Assembly: GCF_003065405.1 (NCBI RefSeq)
Contig: NZ_CP026947.1
Location: forward strand, 1,488,001 to 1,552,000
DNA: 64,000 nt
DNA from: Corynebacterium yudongzhengii
Lineage (GTDB): Bacteria; Actinomycetota; Actinomycetes; Mycobacteriales; Mycobacteriaceae
Reading direction: 5' to 3'
In this document: piece by piece, positions 15,286 through 25,064 of the stretch
How positions within the stretch are numbered: position 1 is the stretch's first letter
Layout of the letters: the number at the start of each line of letters is the position of its first letter
The notes under the pieces: generated by a model
Databases searched by the model: none
What the model was told of the DNA's origin: nothing
What the model saw: only the letters and a program-made list of their open reading frames with translations
Position numbers and translations under genes: made by a program

Positions 15286-17919
15286 TTAATCCTCCACCGC
15301 TTTGAGCTGGGTCATCTGATACTGAGTCTTCGGATGCACCCAGTCATAGCGCTGCGGGAAACAGGTCAGCACGATCATCTGGGTGTCTTGGCCCAGCTTC
15401 GAAAAGAGCTGACCCATCCGCTGCAAACGGCCCGGGTCAGTCGAGCCCAAGGCGTCGTCGACCACCAGCGGGGCGCCGACCTTTTCGTCGCCGCGGGCAA
15501 TCAGCGAGGCGATCGCGAAACGAGACAAGATCGCCAGCTGCTCCTCCGTACCGCCGGAAAGCTCCGCAAGCGGCACCGTTGCGTTCCCGATCGTGCGCCC
15601 GGTGATCCGCAAGTTTTCGTCCAGCCCGAAAGAGACGTCCTCGCCGAACAGGGGGCGCGCGAGCCGGCTGAGCTCGTCGACATAGGGCTGGGCGTAGCGC
15701 TCCCACGTCTGAGAACGGTGCTTAACCAGGGTTTCGTAGACGAGCTTCGCGGCCTCTGCCTGGCGCAGCGTGCTATGCAACTCCCGCTTCAGCGTCTCGT
15801 CTCTAGACGCGCAGATGTCGACCTTTTCCGCCACGCCCGCCGCCTGTTCAATGCTGCTGGAGAGACCGGCGCACTCTAATTCGTGGTCGTAGATGCGCGA
15901 CTGTAAAGACTCCAGACGCGCCCGCGCCGCTTCTAAGAGCCCACGTTTGCCCTCCGGATCGGCGGCGGCGAGCCTCTCGCGCAGGCGCTTGAGCTCCCCA
16001 ATAGCCTCGTCGCGGGCCTGTTCAGCCTGCGCCGCCGACTCCTCCAGCTCCTCGAGGCCTGCCTCTTCCCGCTGCGCGGTGAGCTCTTCGTGCAAGCGAT
16101 CGCGTTCTTCCTCCGCGCCCTCATAGCGCGCCTGGATGCGGGTCCGCTCGAGAAACGCGTTGCGGCTGCGGATCGGCTCGAGCGCCACCTCGGCGTGGCG
16201 TACGGCCTCTTCTGCCTCGCTCAACTCGGCCTCACGGGTCTCGACCTCGGAGGCGAGCTCGTCTTCGTCGCGCTCTACTACGGCAGAGTCATCGTCGAGG
16301 ACCTCGTCGAGATGCGCGAGTTTCGCCCGCAGCTCATCGGCGTCGCGGCCGTGGAGCACATCGCTGCGGCGCTGGCGGTTGCGCTGAAGCTCGCTGTCGA
16401 CCTCGCTGCGCTCGTCCCGGCGCGCCCGCAGCGTCTCGACGTCCTCGCAACCCGCCTCCTCGAGCACCGCGGTCAGCCGCTTCTCGGCCTCGCGCACAGC
16501 CGCCTCTGGATCGTCGCCGCCGGTGCTGCCAGCGCGAAACTGTGCTGTGACCTCGCCGATGTGGACGGTGGTGCCGTCGTGAAGCGCGACGTGGCGGGCG
16601 TCTTCGCTTAAGGTGATCGCCTCGTCATCGACGGTGATCTCGGTCTCCGCGCTGGCGCTGAGCTCCAGGTGCGGGGTGGCGATCTCCCGGATGCGCTCAG
16701 CGACCTCGAGTTCCCGGCGCGCTTTTTCCGCCTGTCTGACCGTCTCAGTGGTGACGGTCAGCCCCGCCAGTCGCGAGCGCAGGCGGTCTGCGGTCTCATC
16801 GAGGTCTCGCAGCTGCGCCACGGTGGTGGCGAGCTCCTCGCGGGTGCGCAGATCGGCGAGCACCCGCTGGATGCGGCGGGCCTCGCGCAGCTTCTCGCCG
16901 ATCTCCTCCCGCTGAGCCTTCGCCTTCTCGAGCTCGGCCGACAAAGTATCGACCTGCTCACCTTCCTGCTCGGCTTTCTCGATGGCGGTGGTGAGATCGT
17001 CGGCAAGCTCTGTTCTTTTCTTCTCCGCTTCGGCGTAGCGCTTCTCGAGTTCTCGTCGCTGGGTGACCGTGCGGCGGCGCGCCTCGAGCTCGACGCGGCG
17101 CCGCTCGCTGACCTCCGCGGCCTTGTCCACCGCGCCTTCCAGGCCGGTAAGCGCCTCGACCTCGGCGGTGGCCTCGTCGACGTGCTTGCGGGCCTCGGGC
17201 AGCTCGGTTTTCGCCTGCTTGAGCTCGGCCTCGAGGCGCTCGACGCGATCGACGCTGTCTTGCATCGCGGCGGCCTCGCGCTTGGCCTCGGCGAGCTCCT
17301 CGGCGGCCTTCTCCCGATCGGCCTGGAGTTTCTTCACCGTATCTTTCAGGCCGCGTTTCGGGTAGTAATACTTCAGGTACTCGGCGCGGGCGGCGGCGAT
17401 GAACGCGTCGCTATCGCCGGCGTCGGCGTCCGTGTCCTTGCCGCTGTCGAGCGCGCGTTCCAGCGAGGGAATGCCCGCGGCGGCCACGCCGGCGTCGAGC
17501 TCGTTCTGGCGCAGAAACAGCGTGTCGCGCAGGTGGCTATCGAGGTAGGTGTCGAGGATCTCGGCGAGCTTATCCTCCGCCTCTCCCCCGGTATAACTGG
17601 CGGGCTGCGGGGCATACACCGTCAGCTCGGCGCCAACGCGGCGGAACCACCGCTTCGTGATGCTCAGCTCCACCGGCCCCACGCTCATCCGCACGCTCAC
17701 CTCCATAGGGACGTCGCGAGCGACCGGTTGCAATGGCTTGACATGCTTGTTTTTAAAGTTGTGTTTCTGGCTGAGCACCACGTGTAAGGCATCCAGGATG
17801 GTCGATTTACCCTCCTCGTTGTCACCGTGGATGACAATAACCCCGGTATCCGGCAGGTCATCGAGTACTAAGTGCTCGACGGCGCGGACGTTTCTCATCT
17901 CTAAGGAATGGATACGCAT
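15286..17919 (-). CDS. SbcC/Rad50-like AAA ATPase
   Basis: 877 residues. N-terminal Walker A in GDNEEGKSTILDALHV (about residue 33), very long charged coiled coils (about 170-700), then a C-terminal ATPase half with signature LSGGTEEQLAILSRF and Walker B PLVVDDALGSTDP. This is the SMC-like partner of an Mre11-type nuclease. I find no CxxC zinc hook at the coiled-coil turn, unlike classical SbcC/Rad50. It starts 1 bp after the nuclease gene and is the last of a four-gene operon (SNF2, SWIM, nuclease, ATPase). It probably tethers and unwinds DNA ends in break repair. Confidence 0.88.
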   Translation of the reverse strand: MRIHSLEMRNVRAVEHLVLDDLPDTGVIVIHGDNEEGKSTILDALHVVLSQKHNFKNKHVKPLQPVARDVPMEVSVRMSVGPVELSITKRWFRRVGAELTVYAPQPASYTGGEAEDKLAEILDTYLDSHLRDTLFLRQNELDAGVAAAGIPSLERALDSGKDTDADAGDSDAFIAAARAEYLKYYYPKRGLKDTVKKLQADREKAAEELAEAKREAAAMQDSVDRVERLEAELKQAKTELPEARKHVDEATAEVEALTGLEGAVDKAAEVSERRRVELEARRRTVTQRRELEKRYAEAEKKRTELADDLTTAIEKAEQEGEQVDTLSAELEKAKAQREEIGEKLREARRIQRVLADLRTREELATTVAQLRDLDETADRLRSRLAGLTVTTETVRQAEKARRELEVAERIREIATPHLELSASAETEITVDDEAITLSEDARHVALHDGTTVHIGEVTAQFRAGSTGGDDPEAAVREAEKRLTAVLEEAGCEDVETLRARRDERSEVDSELQRNRQRRSDVLHGRDADELRAKLAHLDEVLDDDSAVVERDEDELASEVETREAELSEAEEAVRHAEVALEPIRSRNAFLERTRIQARYEGAEEERDRLHEELTAQREEAGLEELEESAAQAEQARDEAIGELKRLRERLAAADPEGKRGLLEAARARLESLQSRIYDHELECAGLSSSIEQAAGVAEKVDICASRDETLKRELHSTLRQAEAAKLVYETLVKHRSQTWERYAQPYVDELSRLARPLFGEDVSFGLDENLRITGRTIGNATVPLAELSGGTEEQLAILSRFAIASLIARGDEKVGAPLVVDDALGSTDPGRLQRMGQLFSKLGQDTQMIVLTCFPQRYDWVHPKTQYQMTQLKAVED

Positions 17920-17920
17920 G

Positions 17921-19057
17921 TTAGTTCGCCACCTCCTGGGCGAGACGGAACAGCAGGTTGATGGCGTCCTGGCGGCCGGGCTGCTCGCGGTCGTCGAGAA
18001 GCTCCTGGAGCGCGGCGCCGGCCACGCCGCCGAGCTCGAGATCCTCGATTTCCTCCTCGCCGGGCTGCAGATGCAGGTTCATGAGCCGCACACGCTCGTA
18101 GAGCGCACCGAACACATCGGCACGGCGGCTTAGCTCCTCGTGCAGGTACCGGGTATCGCTCAGGGATAACGTGCCGGTCAGCGCGTACTTGATGACGGTG
18201 GTGGTCTTCTCCGGGTAGGCATCGAGGCGCGCGAGGAAGGCGTCGACATCCGCGCGGTCGTAGAGGTCGTCGGCGAGGGCCTCGAAGGTCCAGCGACCCA
18301 TGGGGAGCTTATCGACGTCCACCCGCACCTCCTCGCCTTTCTGCACCGTCACGAGCAGGGCGTTTCCGGAGTCGGCCTCTCCCCCGCCGCCGGGCTCGGC
18401 GAAGTCGGTGGTCTCCGGCGCGCCGGAAAACCACACCCTGCCGGTCGCCCCCAGCGACTGGGTGGAGTGCGTATCGCCGAGTGCGAGGTAGTCGAGGCGG
18501 CGTTCGGCGATCGCTTTCTCCACTGTCTCCAGATCGATGAGGCCGGGCACGATCTCCTGGCTGCGGGATTCCACCTGGCCGTGGGCGACACCGATGCGGA
18601 TGTTGTCGGTGGGCTCGAGATCGCTAAGCATCTCCGCCACCAGATCGCCGACCGGGGCCTTGGAGCGCCAGGGCGCGCCGACGACCTCGACGCCCTCACG
18701 CACCTTTACGGGTCGGTTGTCGCTGAGGACATGCACGCCGTCCAGGTCCTCGGTGCGCAGGAAGACGTTGTCGGCTACCAGCGGGTCGTGGTTGCCGGGC
18801 AAGAGGTAGACGGGCACTTTAAGGCGGCGCAGCTGTTCCTTGACGCGTTCGATGACGCGGTTGCTTAAGGAGTTGTGTTCGAAGACGTCCCCGGCGATGA
18901 CGATGAATTCGGCGCCGTGTTCTTCGGCGAGCTGGCCGAGCGTCGTCAGAGCCTCGAGGCGCGCGGCATCGAAGTTCGCCTGGTCCTCATCGCTTAAGAA
19001 CCAGCGGCGCATGCCGAGCTGTAAGTCGGAGGTGTGCAAAAACTTTAGGTCGGGCAT
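17921..19057 (-). CDS. SbcD/Mre11-like metallophosphoesterase
   Basis: 378 residues. Phosphoesterase motifs: TSDLQLGM (motif I), AGDVFEHNSLS (motif II), LPGNHDPL (motif III) and a late GDTHSTQ. Motif I normally reads D-x-H; here it is D-L-Q, so one metal-binding His is replaced by Gln. That variant is, to my knowledge, frequent in actinobacterial relatives. The rest is the capping domain. Co-translated with the SbcC-like ATPase; the complex should be an ATP-controlled nuclease for DNA ends and hairpins. Confidence 0.88.
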   Translation of the reverse strand: MPDLKFLHTSDLQLGMRRWFLSDEDQANFDAARLEALTTLGQLAEEHGAEFIVIAGDVFEHNSLSNRVIERVKEQLRRLKVPVYLLPGNHDPLVADNVFLRTEDLDGVHVLSDNRPVKVREGVEVVGAPWRSKAPVGDLVAEMLSDLEPTDNIRIGVAHGQVESRSQEIVPGLIDLETVEKAIAERRLDYLALGDTHSTQSLGATGRVWFSGAPETTDFAEPGGGGEADSGNALLVTVQKGEEVRVDVDKLPMGRWTFEALADDLYDRADVDAFLARLDAYPEKTTTVIKYALTGTLSLSDTRYLHEELSRRADVFGALYERVRLMNLHLQPGEEEIEDLELGGVAGAALQELLDDREQPGRQDAINLLFRLAQEVAN

Positions 19058-19076
19058 GCTGTCCTCGCTACGGGGT

Positions 19077-19892
19077 TTAGTGGGTCAAATAGTCGTAGAG
19101 GTCTTCGATGTCGCTGACGGCGCGCAGCTGGTCAATGTTGGTATAGGAGATCATGCGCATGGCTTTTTGCAGCTGATCGGAATCCGAGTCGTCGAGAGCC
19201 GGGGCCACCTTGGGCTCCGGCAGGTCGGGAAGCTTTCCGCCGTCCCAGAAGTCCGGATCGCTGTGTACGGGCGTCTGCGTCGTTCGGTGCTCGACGCTTC
19301 TCTCCAGGCGGCGGGCGATGCTGGAGAGGTTGAAGCCCCGCACGCGGAAGATGAGGCCGGGATCCGAGTCGATGCGCGCGGCAACCCGATCGGCGACGGC
19401 CACGATGTGCTTGCACACGCGGTGGTTATCCGGGCAGTCGCAGGTGAAACGCAGCTCCGATTCCTGGGCGAAAAGCTCGTCGAGGATCTGGCCGTCGAGC
19501 TGGCCCCGCTGGGCCCGCTGGAGTCCGTTGGGGATACGGTTGAGCTCCTGCACCGCCGCCTCGATGTCCTCGTGCGCGCGGTGCGGCAGCCACATCGTGA
19601 CGTTAAAGGGCGCGAGCTGCGAGCCGGCCACCTGGGCGTGGATCGCGCCCTTGTTTTCCTGGATCTCCACGACGTTGCCGTTGCGCGCATAGTCGCGCCC
19701 GCGCGTACGCCGTCCCTGGTCGGCGTGGGGCACGACGGCGTTGATGACCCGGGCGGCCGCCGGGGAGACCTGCCTATCGACGCGGCGCTCCGGCAGATCC
19801 TGCGAGGACTCCACGCGTTGGCGCGCGCCGAAGTTGGCGTAGATGACATTGTCATGCTGCACCCGCTTGCGCGGTGCGTTCTTCTCAGCCAT
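19077..19892 (-). CDS. SWIM zinc-finger protein
   Basis: 271 residues. The SWIM motif CxCxnCxH is visible as CDCPDNHRVCKHIVAVA at about residues 151-167. The N-terminus is basic (KNAPRKRVQHDNVIYANFGARQRV). SWIM proteins of this size are regularly paired with SNF2-type helicases in actinobacteria, and here the start overlaps the end of the SNF2 gene by 8 bp. Likely a DNA-binding partner of that helicase. Confidence 0.88.
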   Translation of the reverse strand: MAEKNAPRKRVQHDNVIYANFGARQRVESSQDLPERRVDRQVSPAAARVINAVVPHADQGRRTRGRDYARNGNVVEIQENKGAIHAQVAGSQLAPFNVTMWLPHRAHEDIEAAVQELNRIPNGLQRAQRGQLDGQILDELFAQESELRFTCDCPDNHRVCKHIVAVADRVAARIDSDPGLIFRVRGFNLSSIARRLERSVEHRTTQTPVHSDPDFWDGGKLPDLPEPKVAPALDDSDSDQLQKAMRMISYTNIDQLRAVSDIEDLYDYLTH

Positions 19893-22800
19893 CGGCGCTC
19901 TCTCTTCCTCGGTAACTCATGAGCTCGGCGAGCTGCTCCGGCTCGAGCTCCGTGATCCAGCCCTCCCCTTCGCCGACCACGGCGCCGGCAAGCTCGGTCT
20001 TGCCGTCGAGAATATCCTGGATGGACTCCTCGAGGGTGCCCGTGGTGATCATCTTATACACCGCGACGTTACTCTCCTGCCCGATGCGAAAAGCGCGGTC
20101 GGTCGCTTGGTTTTCTACGGCCGGGTTCCACCAGCGATCCAGGTGGATGACCATCGACGCCGCGGTGAGGTTTAAGCCCGTACCGCCGGCTTTGAGCGAC
20201 AGCAGCATCGCCAGCGGTCCGTCGTCGGCCTGGAAGCGCTCGACCATCTTGTCGCGGGCGTTTTTGCTCACCCCGCCGTGCAGGAAGGGAATGTCGGTGC
20301 CGTAGCGCTCGGAGAGATAGGGCTTGAGGATGTCCCCGAACGCCCGGTACTGCGTGAAGATGAGCACGCGCTGATTGTTCTCGACCGCCATATCCAACAG
20401 CCGGACCAGCTCGGCGACCTTGCCGGAGCGGTGCTTGCCGCGCGGAGCGACCGCCGAGCCATCGGCCAAGTAGTGCGCCGGGTGGTTGCAGATCTGCTTG
20501 ATGCGCGTGATGGTCGCCAGCACCAGCCCCTTGCGCCCGATGCCCTCGCGCTCCTTGAGCTCCTTCTGCACGCTGTCGGTCAGCGCCTTATACAGCGCGG
20601 CCTGCTCGGCGGTCATCTCCACGGTGATGATCTGCTCGGTCTTTTCCGGCAGGTCATTGATGATCGTCGTGTCGGTCTTCAGCCGGCGCAGGATAAACGG
20701 AGCGGTGAGCCGGCGCAGCCTTTCGGCCATCTCCTCGTTCTTGTTCCGCTCGATGGGCCGGGCGAAGTGGTTGCGGAAGAAACTCGCCGATCCCAAAACC
20801 CCCGGGTTGACGAAGTCCAAAATCGAGCGCATCTCGGTCAGCCGGTTTTCCACCGGGGTGCCGGTGAGCGCGATGCGGTGGCGCGAACGCATGGCACGAA
20901 CGCTTCTCGACGCCCTTGTCGTCGAGTTTTTAATAGCCTGCGCCTCATCGAGGACCACGTGGTCGAAGTCGAACTCCGCTAACTCCTTATGATCTCGCGC
21001 GACCACGCCATAGGAGGTGATGAGCACATCGGCCCCGGCGAGCTCGTCGGCGTGCTCCTCGCCGTGCAGGCGGTCGGTGCCGTGGTGGACGATGATCTTG
21101 AGCTCCGGGGTGAAGCGGGCGGCCTCGCGGGCCCAGTTGCCCACCACCGAGGTCGGCACGACCACCAGCGACGGGCCGGTGGCCTCCTCGCGCACCCGCT
21201 CGATCTCCAGCACGGTGAGCAGCTGCAGGGTCTTGCCGAGGCCCATGTCATCGGCGAGCACGCAGCCTAAGTTGTTGCGGCTCATCCAGTACATCCAGTC
21301 GACGCCCCGGCGCTGGTACTCGCGCAGCTCGGCGTGGACGGTCTCGGGGATCTCGACGCGCTCCGGCGCCGTGGCCTGGCCATCTCCCAGCAGGCTGGAA
21401 TGCCAGGTGGTGCCGGTGAATTCGATGGGTTCGTCGGCAAGCGACTCCAGAGCGAGCTCGCGCAACTCGGCGACGGTGACCTCGCCGAACGCCCGATACT
21501 CCTCGTTATACTTCTCGCGCAGGCGCTCGGCCTCGGCGGCGAGTTCCTCGGCGTCCGGCGAGCCGGCTTTGCGCGCCCGCTCGGCCATCTGCGCCGCTTC
21601 CTCTAGGGCCTCGCGCTTGCGCTTTTGGCTCGATTCCTGCAGGCGGTCCATGTAGTTGGCGACCTGCTTGAGCGACTGGGTGTTCGCCATCACCCACTCC
21701 CCACGCAGGCGAATCAGACCGGTTTTGGAGTGGACGAGCTCCTCCATCTCCTCGTCGGTGAGCTCGGTGTCGCCGACGGAGATGCGCCAGTTGTAATTGA
21801 TCAGCTGGTCCATGCCGATCTGGGAGGTGGTCGCAGCCACGGCGGCGTCGTCAGCTGAACTAGTGACCAGCTTCGCCTTCGTCTCCTGGGCCGTCCACGC
21901 CTTCGGCAGCATGACGTCGAAGCCGCGGCGCTGGAGTTTCGGCACCTCCTTGGAGATAAACGTAACGATCTCCGAGGTGGTCAGATAGACGTCCCAGTCG
22001 CCTTCCGACTCGGGGTTAAACCCCGGATACGCGAACTTGGTGCGGGGATGGCGCAGGTCATCGACCATGTCGGTGACCTGGATGGCCCGGCGCTGAGCGG
22101 CGCGCAGCTGCTCGACGCTGCCGACGTCGAGCTCGCGCACCCGGATCGGGCGCGGCGAGTCCGTGGAGCTGCGCACCTGGAGCCGCACCGGCCAGGCGAC
22201 CTCGCTCGGGTCGACGTCTACGTCGTCATCCGGCGCCTCGATGATGAACACCAGCTGTAAATCCACCGCCGTAATCGAATCCCGCCAGCTGTTGAGCGCC
22301 CGGATCAGGCTCGACCCGCCGCGGCGCAGCGGGCGGTCCTCGATGAGGGCGGCGGCGAAGTCATGCCAGGGATAGGGCCGCGGGCGCTCTTCCAAACCCT
22401 TCAGCATCGCGGTGGCGATGAAGTGGGTGAGGGTATCGCGTATGTTCTCCTTGAGCTGCGGGTTATTGGCCTTCAGGATGCCCGGCGCCGCTGCCTCCAT
22501 CTCGGCGATCCACCCGCGCTCCGACAGGCCGGTGGCCAGCTGCCACTGCGGCATCCACGCGCCTTCGGAATGGACCATGCGAATCATCACGCGCCCGGCC
22601 TTCACAAAACGGCTCAAGCCCCGGTAGGCGCGGATCAGCCAATAAAGATCGGGGGCGATAGCCTCGCGCTGCCTCTTCGTCGCCACCGGCGAATCCTGAT
22701 CGAGATACGCCAAGGCCTCTAACCACTCGATCGTCTTCTCGGGCCCCAGCGCTGCGGTGGGGATGACGAGGCGGACATGTCGCCCCTTCGGCGACTGCAG

Positions 22801-22977
22801 ATCCACCCGCGCCCGGTGGCGGAACATGCTCTCGTCCAACAGGTTTTCCACGACCGAGGGAAACGTACCTTTGGGCACGACCGAGGGCAGAACGATCCGG
22901 TGGCCCGCAACCTGCTCGACCCACAGGTTCAGGCCGTTATCCGGCAACCAGAGTCCGTGCAGGAGGTGAGAGGCCAT
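19885..22977 (-). CDS. SNF2-family DNA helicase/translocase
   Basis: 1030 residues. The N-terminal half (1 to about 560) is a large actinobacterial SNF2-associated region. The motor begins with LADDMGLGKTLQLLTVL (motif I), continues with VVVPTSVVGNWARE, LDEAQAIKN (DEAQ box) and ALTGTPVENRL, and ends with a second RecA domain carrying LIFTQYRAFGDIL and DRWWNPAVENQATDRAFRIGQ. A DNA translocase rather than a strand-separating helicase is expected. First gene of the four-gene operon with SWIM, SbcD-like and SbcC-like proteins, which suggests a shared role at broken or foreign DNA. Confidence 0.95.
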   Translation of the reverse strand: MASHLLHGLWLPDNGLNLWVEQVAGHRIVLPSVVPKGTFPSVVENLLDESMFRHRARVDLQSPKGRHVRLVIPTAALGPEKTIEWLEALAYLDQDSPVATKRQREAIAPDLYWLIRAYRGLSRFVKAGRVMIRMVHSEGAWMPQWQLATGLSERGWIAEMEAAAPGILKANNPQLKENIRDTLTHFIATAMLKGLEERPRPYPWHDFAAALIEDRPLRRGGSSLIRALNSWRDSITAVDLQLVFIIEAPDDDVDVDPSEVAWPVRLQVRSSTDSPRPIRVRELDVGSVEQLRAAQRRAIQVTDMVDDLRHPRTKFAYPGFNPESEGDWDVYLTTSEIVTFISKEVPKLQRRGFDVMLPKAWTAQETKAKLVTSSADDAAVAATTSQIGMDQLINYNWRISVGDTELTDEEMEELVHSKTGLIRLRGEWVMANTQSLKQVANYMDRLQESSQKRKREALEEAAQMAERARKAGSPDAEELAAEAERLREKYNEEYRAFGEVTVAELRELALESLADEPIEFTGTTWHSSLLGDGQATAPERVEIPETVHAELREYQRRGVDWMYWMSRNNLGCVLADDMGLGKTLQLLTVLEIERVREEATGPSLVVVPTSVVGNWAREAARFTPELKIIVHHGTDRLHGEEHADELAGADVLITSYGVVARDHKELAEFDFDHVVLDEAQAIKNSTTRASRSVRAMRSRHRIALTGTPVENRLTEMRSILDFVNPGVLGSASFFRNHFARPIERNKNEEMAERLRRLTAPFILRRLKTDTTIINDLPEKTEQIITVEMTAEQAALYKALTDSVQKELKEREGIGRKGLVLATITRIKQICNHPAHYLADGSAVAPRGKHRSGKVAELVRLLDMAVENNQRVLIFTQYRAFGDILKPYLSERYGTDIPFLHGGVSKNARDKMVERFQADDGPLAMLLSLKAGGTGLNLTAASMVIHLDRWWNPAVENQATDRAFRIGQESNVAVYKMITTGTLEESIQDILDGKTELAGAVVGEGEGWITELEPEQLAELMSYRGRESADG

Positions 22978-23428
22978 AGGGACATTTCTACCATTGAGCT
23001 CGAATGCGGCCAGTGGCCGTATGAAGCTACAGTGTCTTTAACGCGATACGGCCTTCTCCCCATATCATCGCGCACAGCCAATACACAGCCAACTTTGAGC
23101 TGGTGTCCACATTTAGGGGGCCTGCAGGCGTCGACAAGCGTCCAAAAGGCCCTGATTCGACGTCGTTCATCTGACATTCTGCTGTGGCTACGTTATTGTG
23201 CAAGCGGTCGTTTCTCAGACATCTTGACGGAAAGGTTTATTTTATTCACGCCGACATGTCTGGTCTTACACCCGGACGGTCGGACGGTTTGTACAGGCTC
23301 TTCGACAAGCCACCGCGAACCTGTGAGATAGATGCCGGTTTGATGCACACACGCTGGCATTTACTATGACCACGTTCACTGTACGACGCTTGCACACGTG
23401 AGCACTGCACATTCGGAAGGAACTTCCT
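22978..23428. other. Divergent intergenic region SNF2 / putP
   Basis: About 450 bp of AT-richer DNA than its neighbours. It must hold the promoters of the SNF2 operon and of putP. TGTGAGATAGATG at 23321-23333 resembles half of a GlxR site, but the right half does not match. No small gene or RNA is convincing. Confidence 0.5.
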
Positions 23429-25009
23429 ATGCAGGAATCCACCTGGTTTATCATCGCCATTGTCATTTATTTGCTGGTGATGCTCCTGATCGGGCTTTGG
23501 GGTTACCGCCAGACCAAGGCCTACGATGACTACGCCGTCGGCGGACGCGGGCTCCCGCCGTTCGTCGCCGCCCTCTCCGCGGGCGCCTCTGATATGTCCG
23601 GCTGGCTCTTGATGGGCCTGCCCGGCGCCCTCTACCTCGTGGGCCTGGCTGAGGCCTGGATGGCCATCGGCCTGACCATCGGCGCTTGGGCTAACTGGAA
23701 GCTGGTCGCGCCGCGCCTGCGCTCCTACTCGGAGATCGCCGGCAACTCGATTACGATGCCGAGCTTCTTCGAGAACCGCCTGCGCGACAAGTCGCACCTT
23801 CTGCGCACCATCGCGGCGATCATCATCATCTTCTTCTTCACTTTCTACGTCGCCTCCGGCATGGTCGCCGGCGGTCGCTACTTCGAGGCGACCTTCGACG
23901 GCAACTACCTCACCGGCATGCTGATCGTCGCCGCGGTGACCATCCTTTACACCTTCTTCGGTGGGTTCTTGGCGGTCTCCTACACGGACGTCGTCCAGGG
24001 CCTGATGATGTTCATGGCGCTGATGATCGTGCCCATCATGGCGCTGTTCGCCCTCGACAACCCGTCCGACATGTTCACCTGGGCCACCGACAACGCGTAC
24101 GGCCCGTACGGCGACGAAGGTAACCCGACCTACTTCAACATGTTCGCCGGCGTCTCCGCTGCCGTGATCATCAGTAACCTCGCCTGGGGTCTCGGCTACT
24201 TCGGCCAGCCGCACATCGTCGTGCGCTTTCTGGCCCTGCGCTCCCCGAAGGATGCCCGCGCTGGCCGCTTCTGGGGCATTTCCTGGATGGGCCTGTCGCT
24301 CATCGGCGGCCTGTTCGTCGCCATGATCGGTACCGCCTTCTTCGGCCAGAACCCGGACATCCAGGTCACCGACCAGGAGAACTTCGAGACCATCTTCCTG
24401 GACATGTCCCGCATCCTGTTCCACCCGCTGATCGCGGGTCTGGTGCTCACCGCCGTGCTGGCGGCCATCATGTCCACCATGTCCTCCCAGCTGCTGGTGG
24501 TCTCCTCCTCGCTCATCGAGGACCTCTACCGCATGGTCACCAAGACCAACCCGTCGGATAAGTTCCTGGTGTTCCTCTCCCGTGGCGCCGTCGTCGTCAT
24601 CGCCGCGATCGCCCTGCTCTTGTCGATCAACCCGAGCGACTCCATCCTCGGCCTGGTCGGCTTCGCCTGGGCCGGCTTCGGCTCGGCCTTCGGCCCGCTG
24701 GTCATCGCCAGCCTCTACTGGAAGCGTCTCACCGCACCGGGCGCTATCGTCGGCATGGTCAGCGGTGCGATCACCGCGATCATCTGGGGCATGTTCCTCG
24801 GCGACGTCATCTACGAGATCGTCCCAGGCGTCATCGTCTCCACGATCCTCATGGTCGTCGTCTCCCTGATGACCAAGGAGCCCGACGAGCGCGTGCGCAT
24901 CGAGTTCGACCAGGCCGCGAAGCTCTCCAACGCGGTCAAGGTCGATGAGAACATCGACTTCTCCGAGGAAGCCGAGCGCATCGACGCCGAGGACAACCGC
25001 ACGAACTAG
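23429..25009 (+). CDS. putP: Sodium/proline symporter
   Basis: 526 residues, a sodium:solute symporter of the LeuT fold with about 13 transmembrane segments. Family marks: DYAVGGRGLPPFVAALSAGASDMSGWLLMGLPGALY near the N-terminus and GGFLAVSYTDVVQGLMM. The extended soluble C-terminus (PDERVRIEFDQAAKLSNAV...) is typical of PutP. GGAAGGAA lies 8 bp before the ATG. It imports L-proline as nutrient and osmolyte. No putA is adjacent. Confidence 0.93.
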   Translation: MQESTWFIIAIVIYLLVMLLIGLWGYRQTKAYDDYAVGGRGLPPFVAALSAGASDMSGWLLMGLPGALYLVGLAEAWMAIGLTIGAWANWKLVAPRLRSYSEIAGNSITMPSFFENRLRDKSHLLRTIAAIIIIFFFTFYVASGMVAGGRYFEATFDGNYLTGMLIVAAVTILYTFFGGFLAVSYTDVVQGLMMFMALMIVPIMALFALDNPSDMFTWATDNAYGPYGDEGNPTYFNMFAGVSAAVIISNLAWGLGYFGQPHIVVRFLALRSPKDARAGRFWGISWMGLSLIGGLFVAMIGTAFFGQNPDIQVTDQENFETIFLDMSRILFHPLIAGLVLTAVLAAIMSTMSSQLLVVSSSLIEDLYRMVTKTNPSDKFLVFLSRGAVVVIAAIALLLSINPSDSILGLVGFAWAGFGSAFGPLVIASLYWKRLTAPGAIVGMVSGAITAIIWGMFLGDVIYEIVPGVIVSTILMVVVSLMTKEPDERVRIEFDQAAKLSNAVKVDENIDFSEEAERIDAEDNRTN

Positions 25010-25064
25010 GCTTTCGCCGGTTCGTCTGGAACCTCCTGCCGGGTCCGGTCAGTCTCATCACTAC

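Noticed and set aside
23321..23336. GlxR (cAMP) site upstream of putP
   Set aside because: The left half TGTGA-N2-TA fits, but the right half does not read TCACA.
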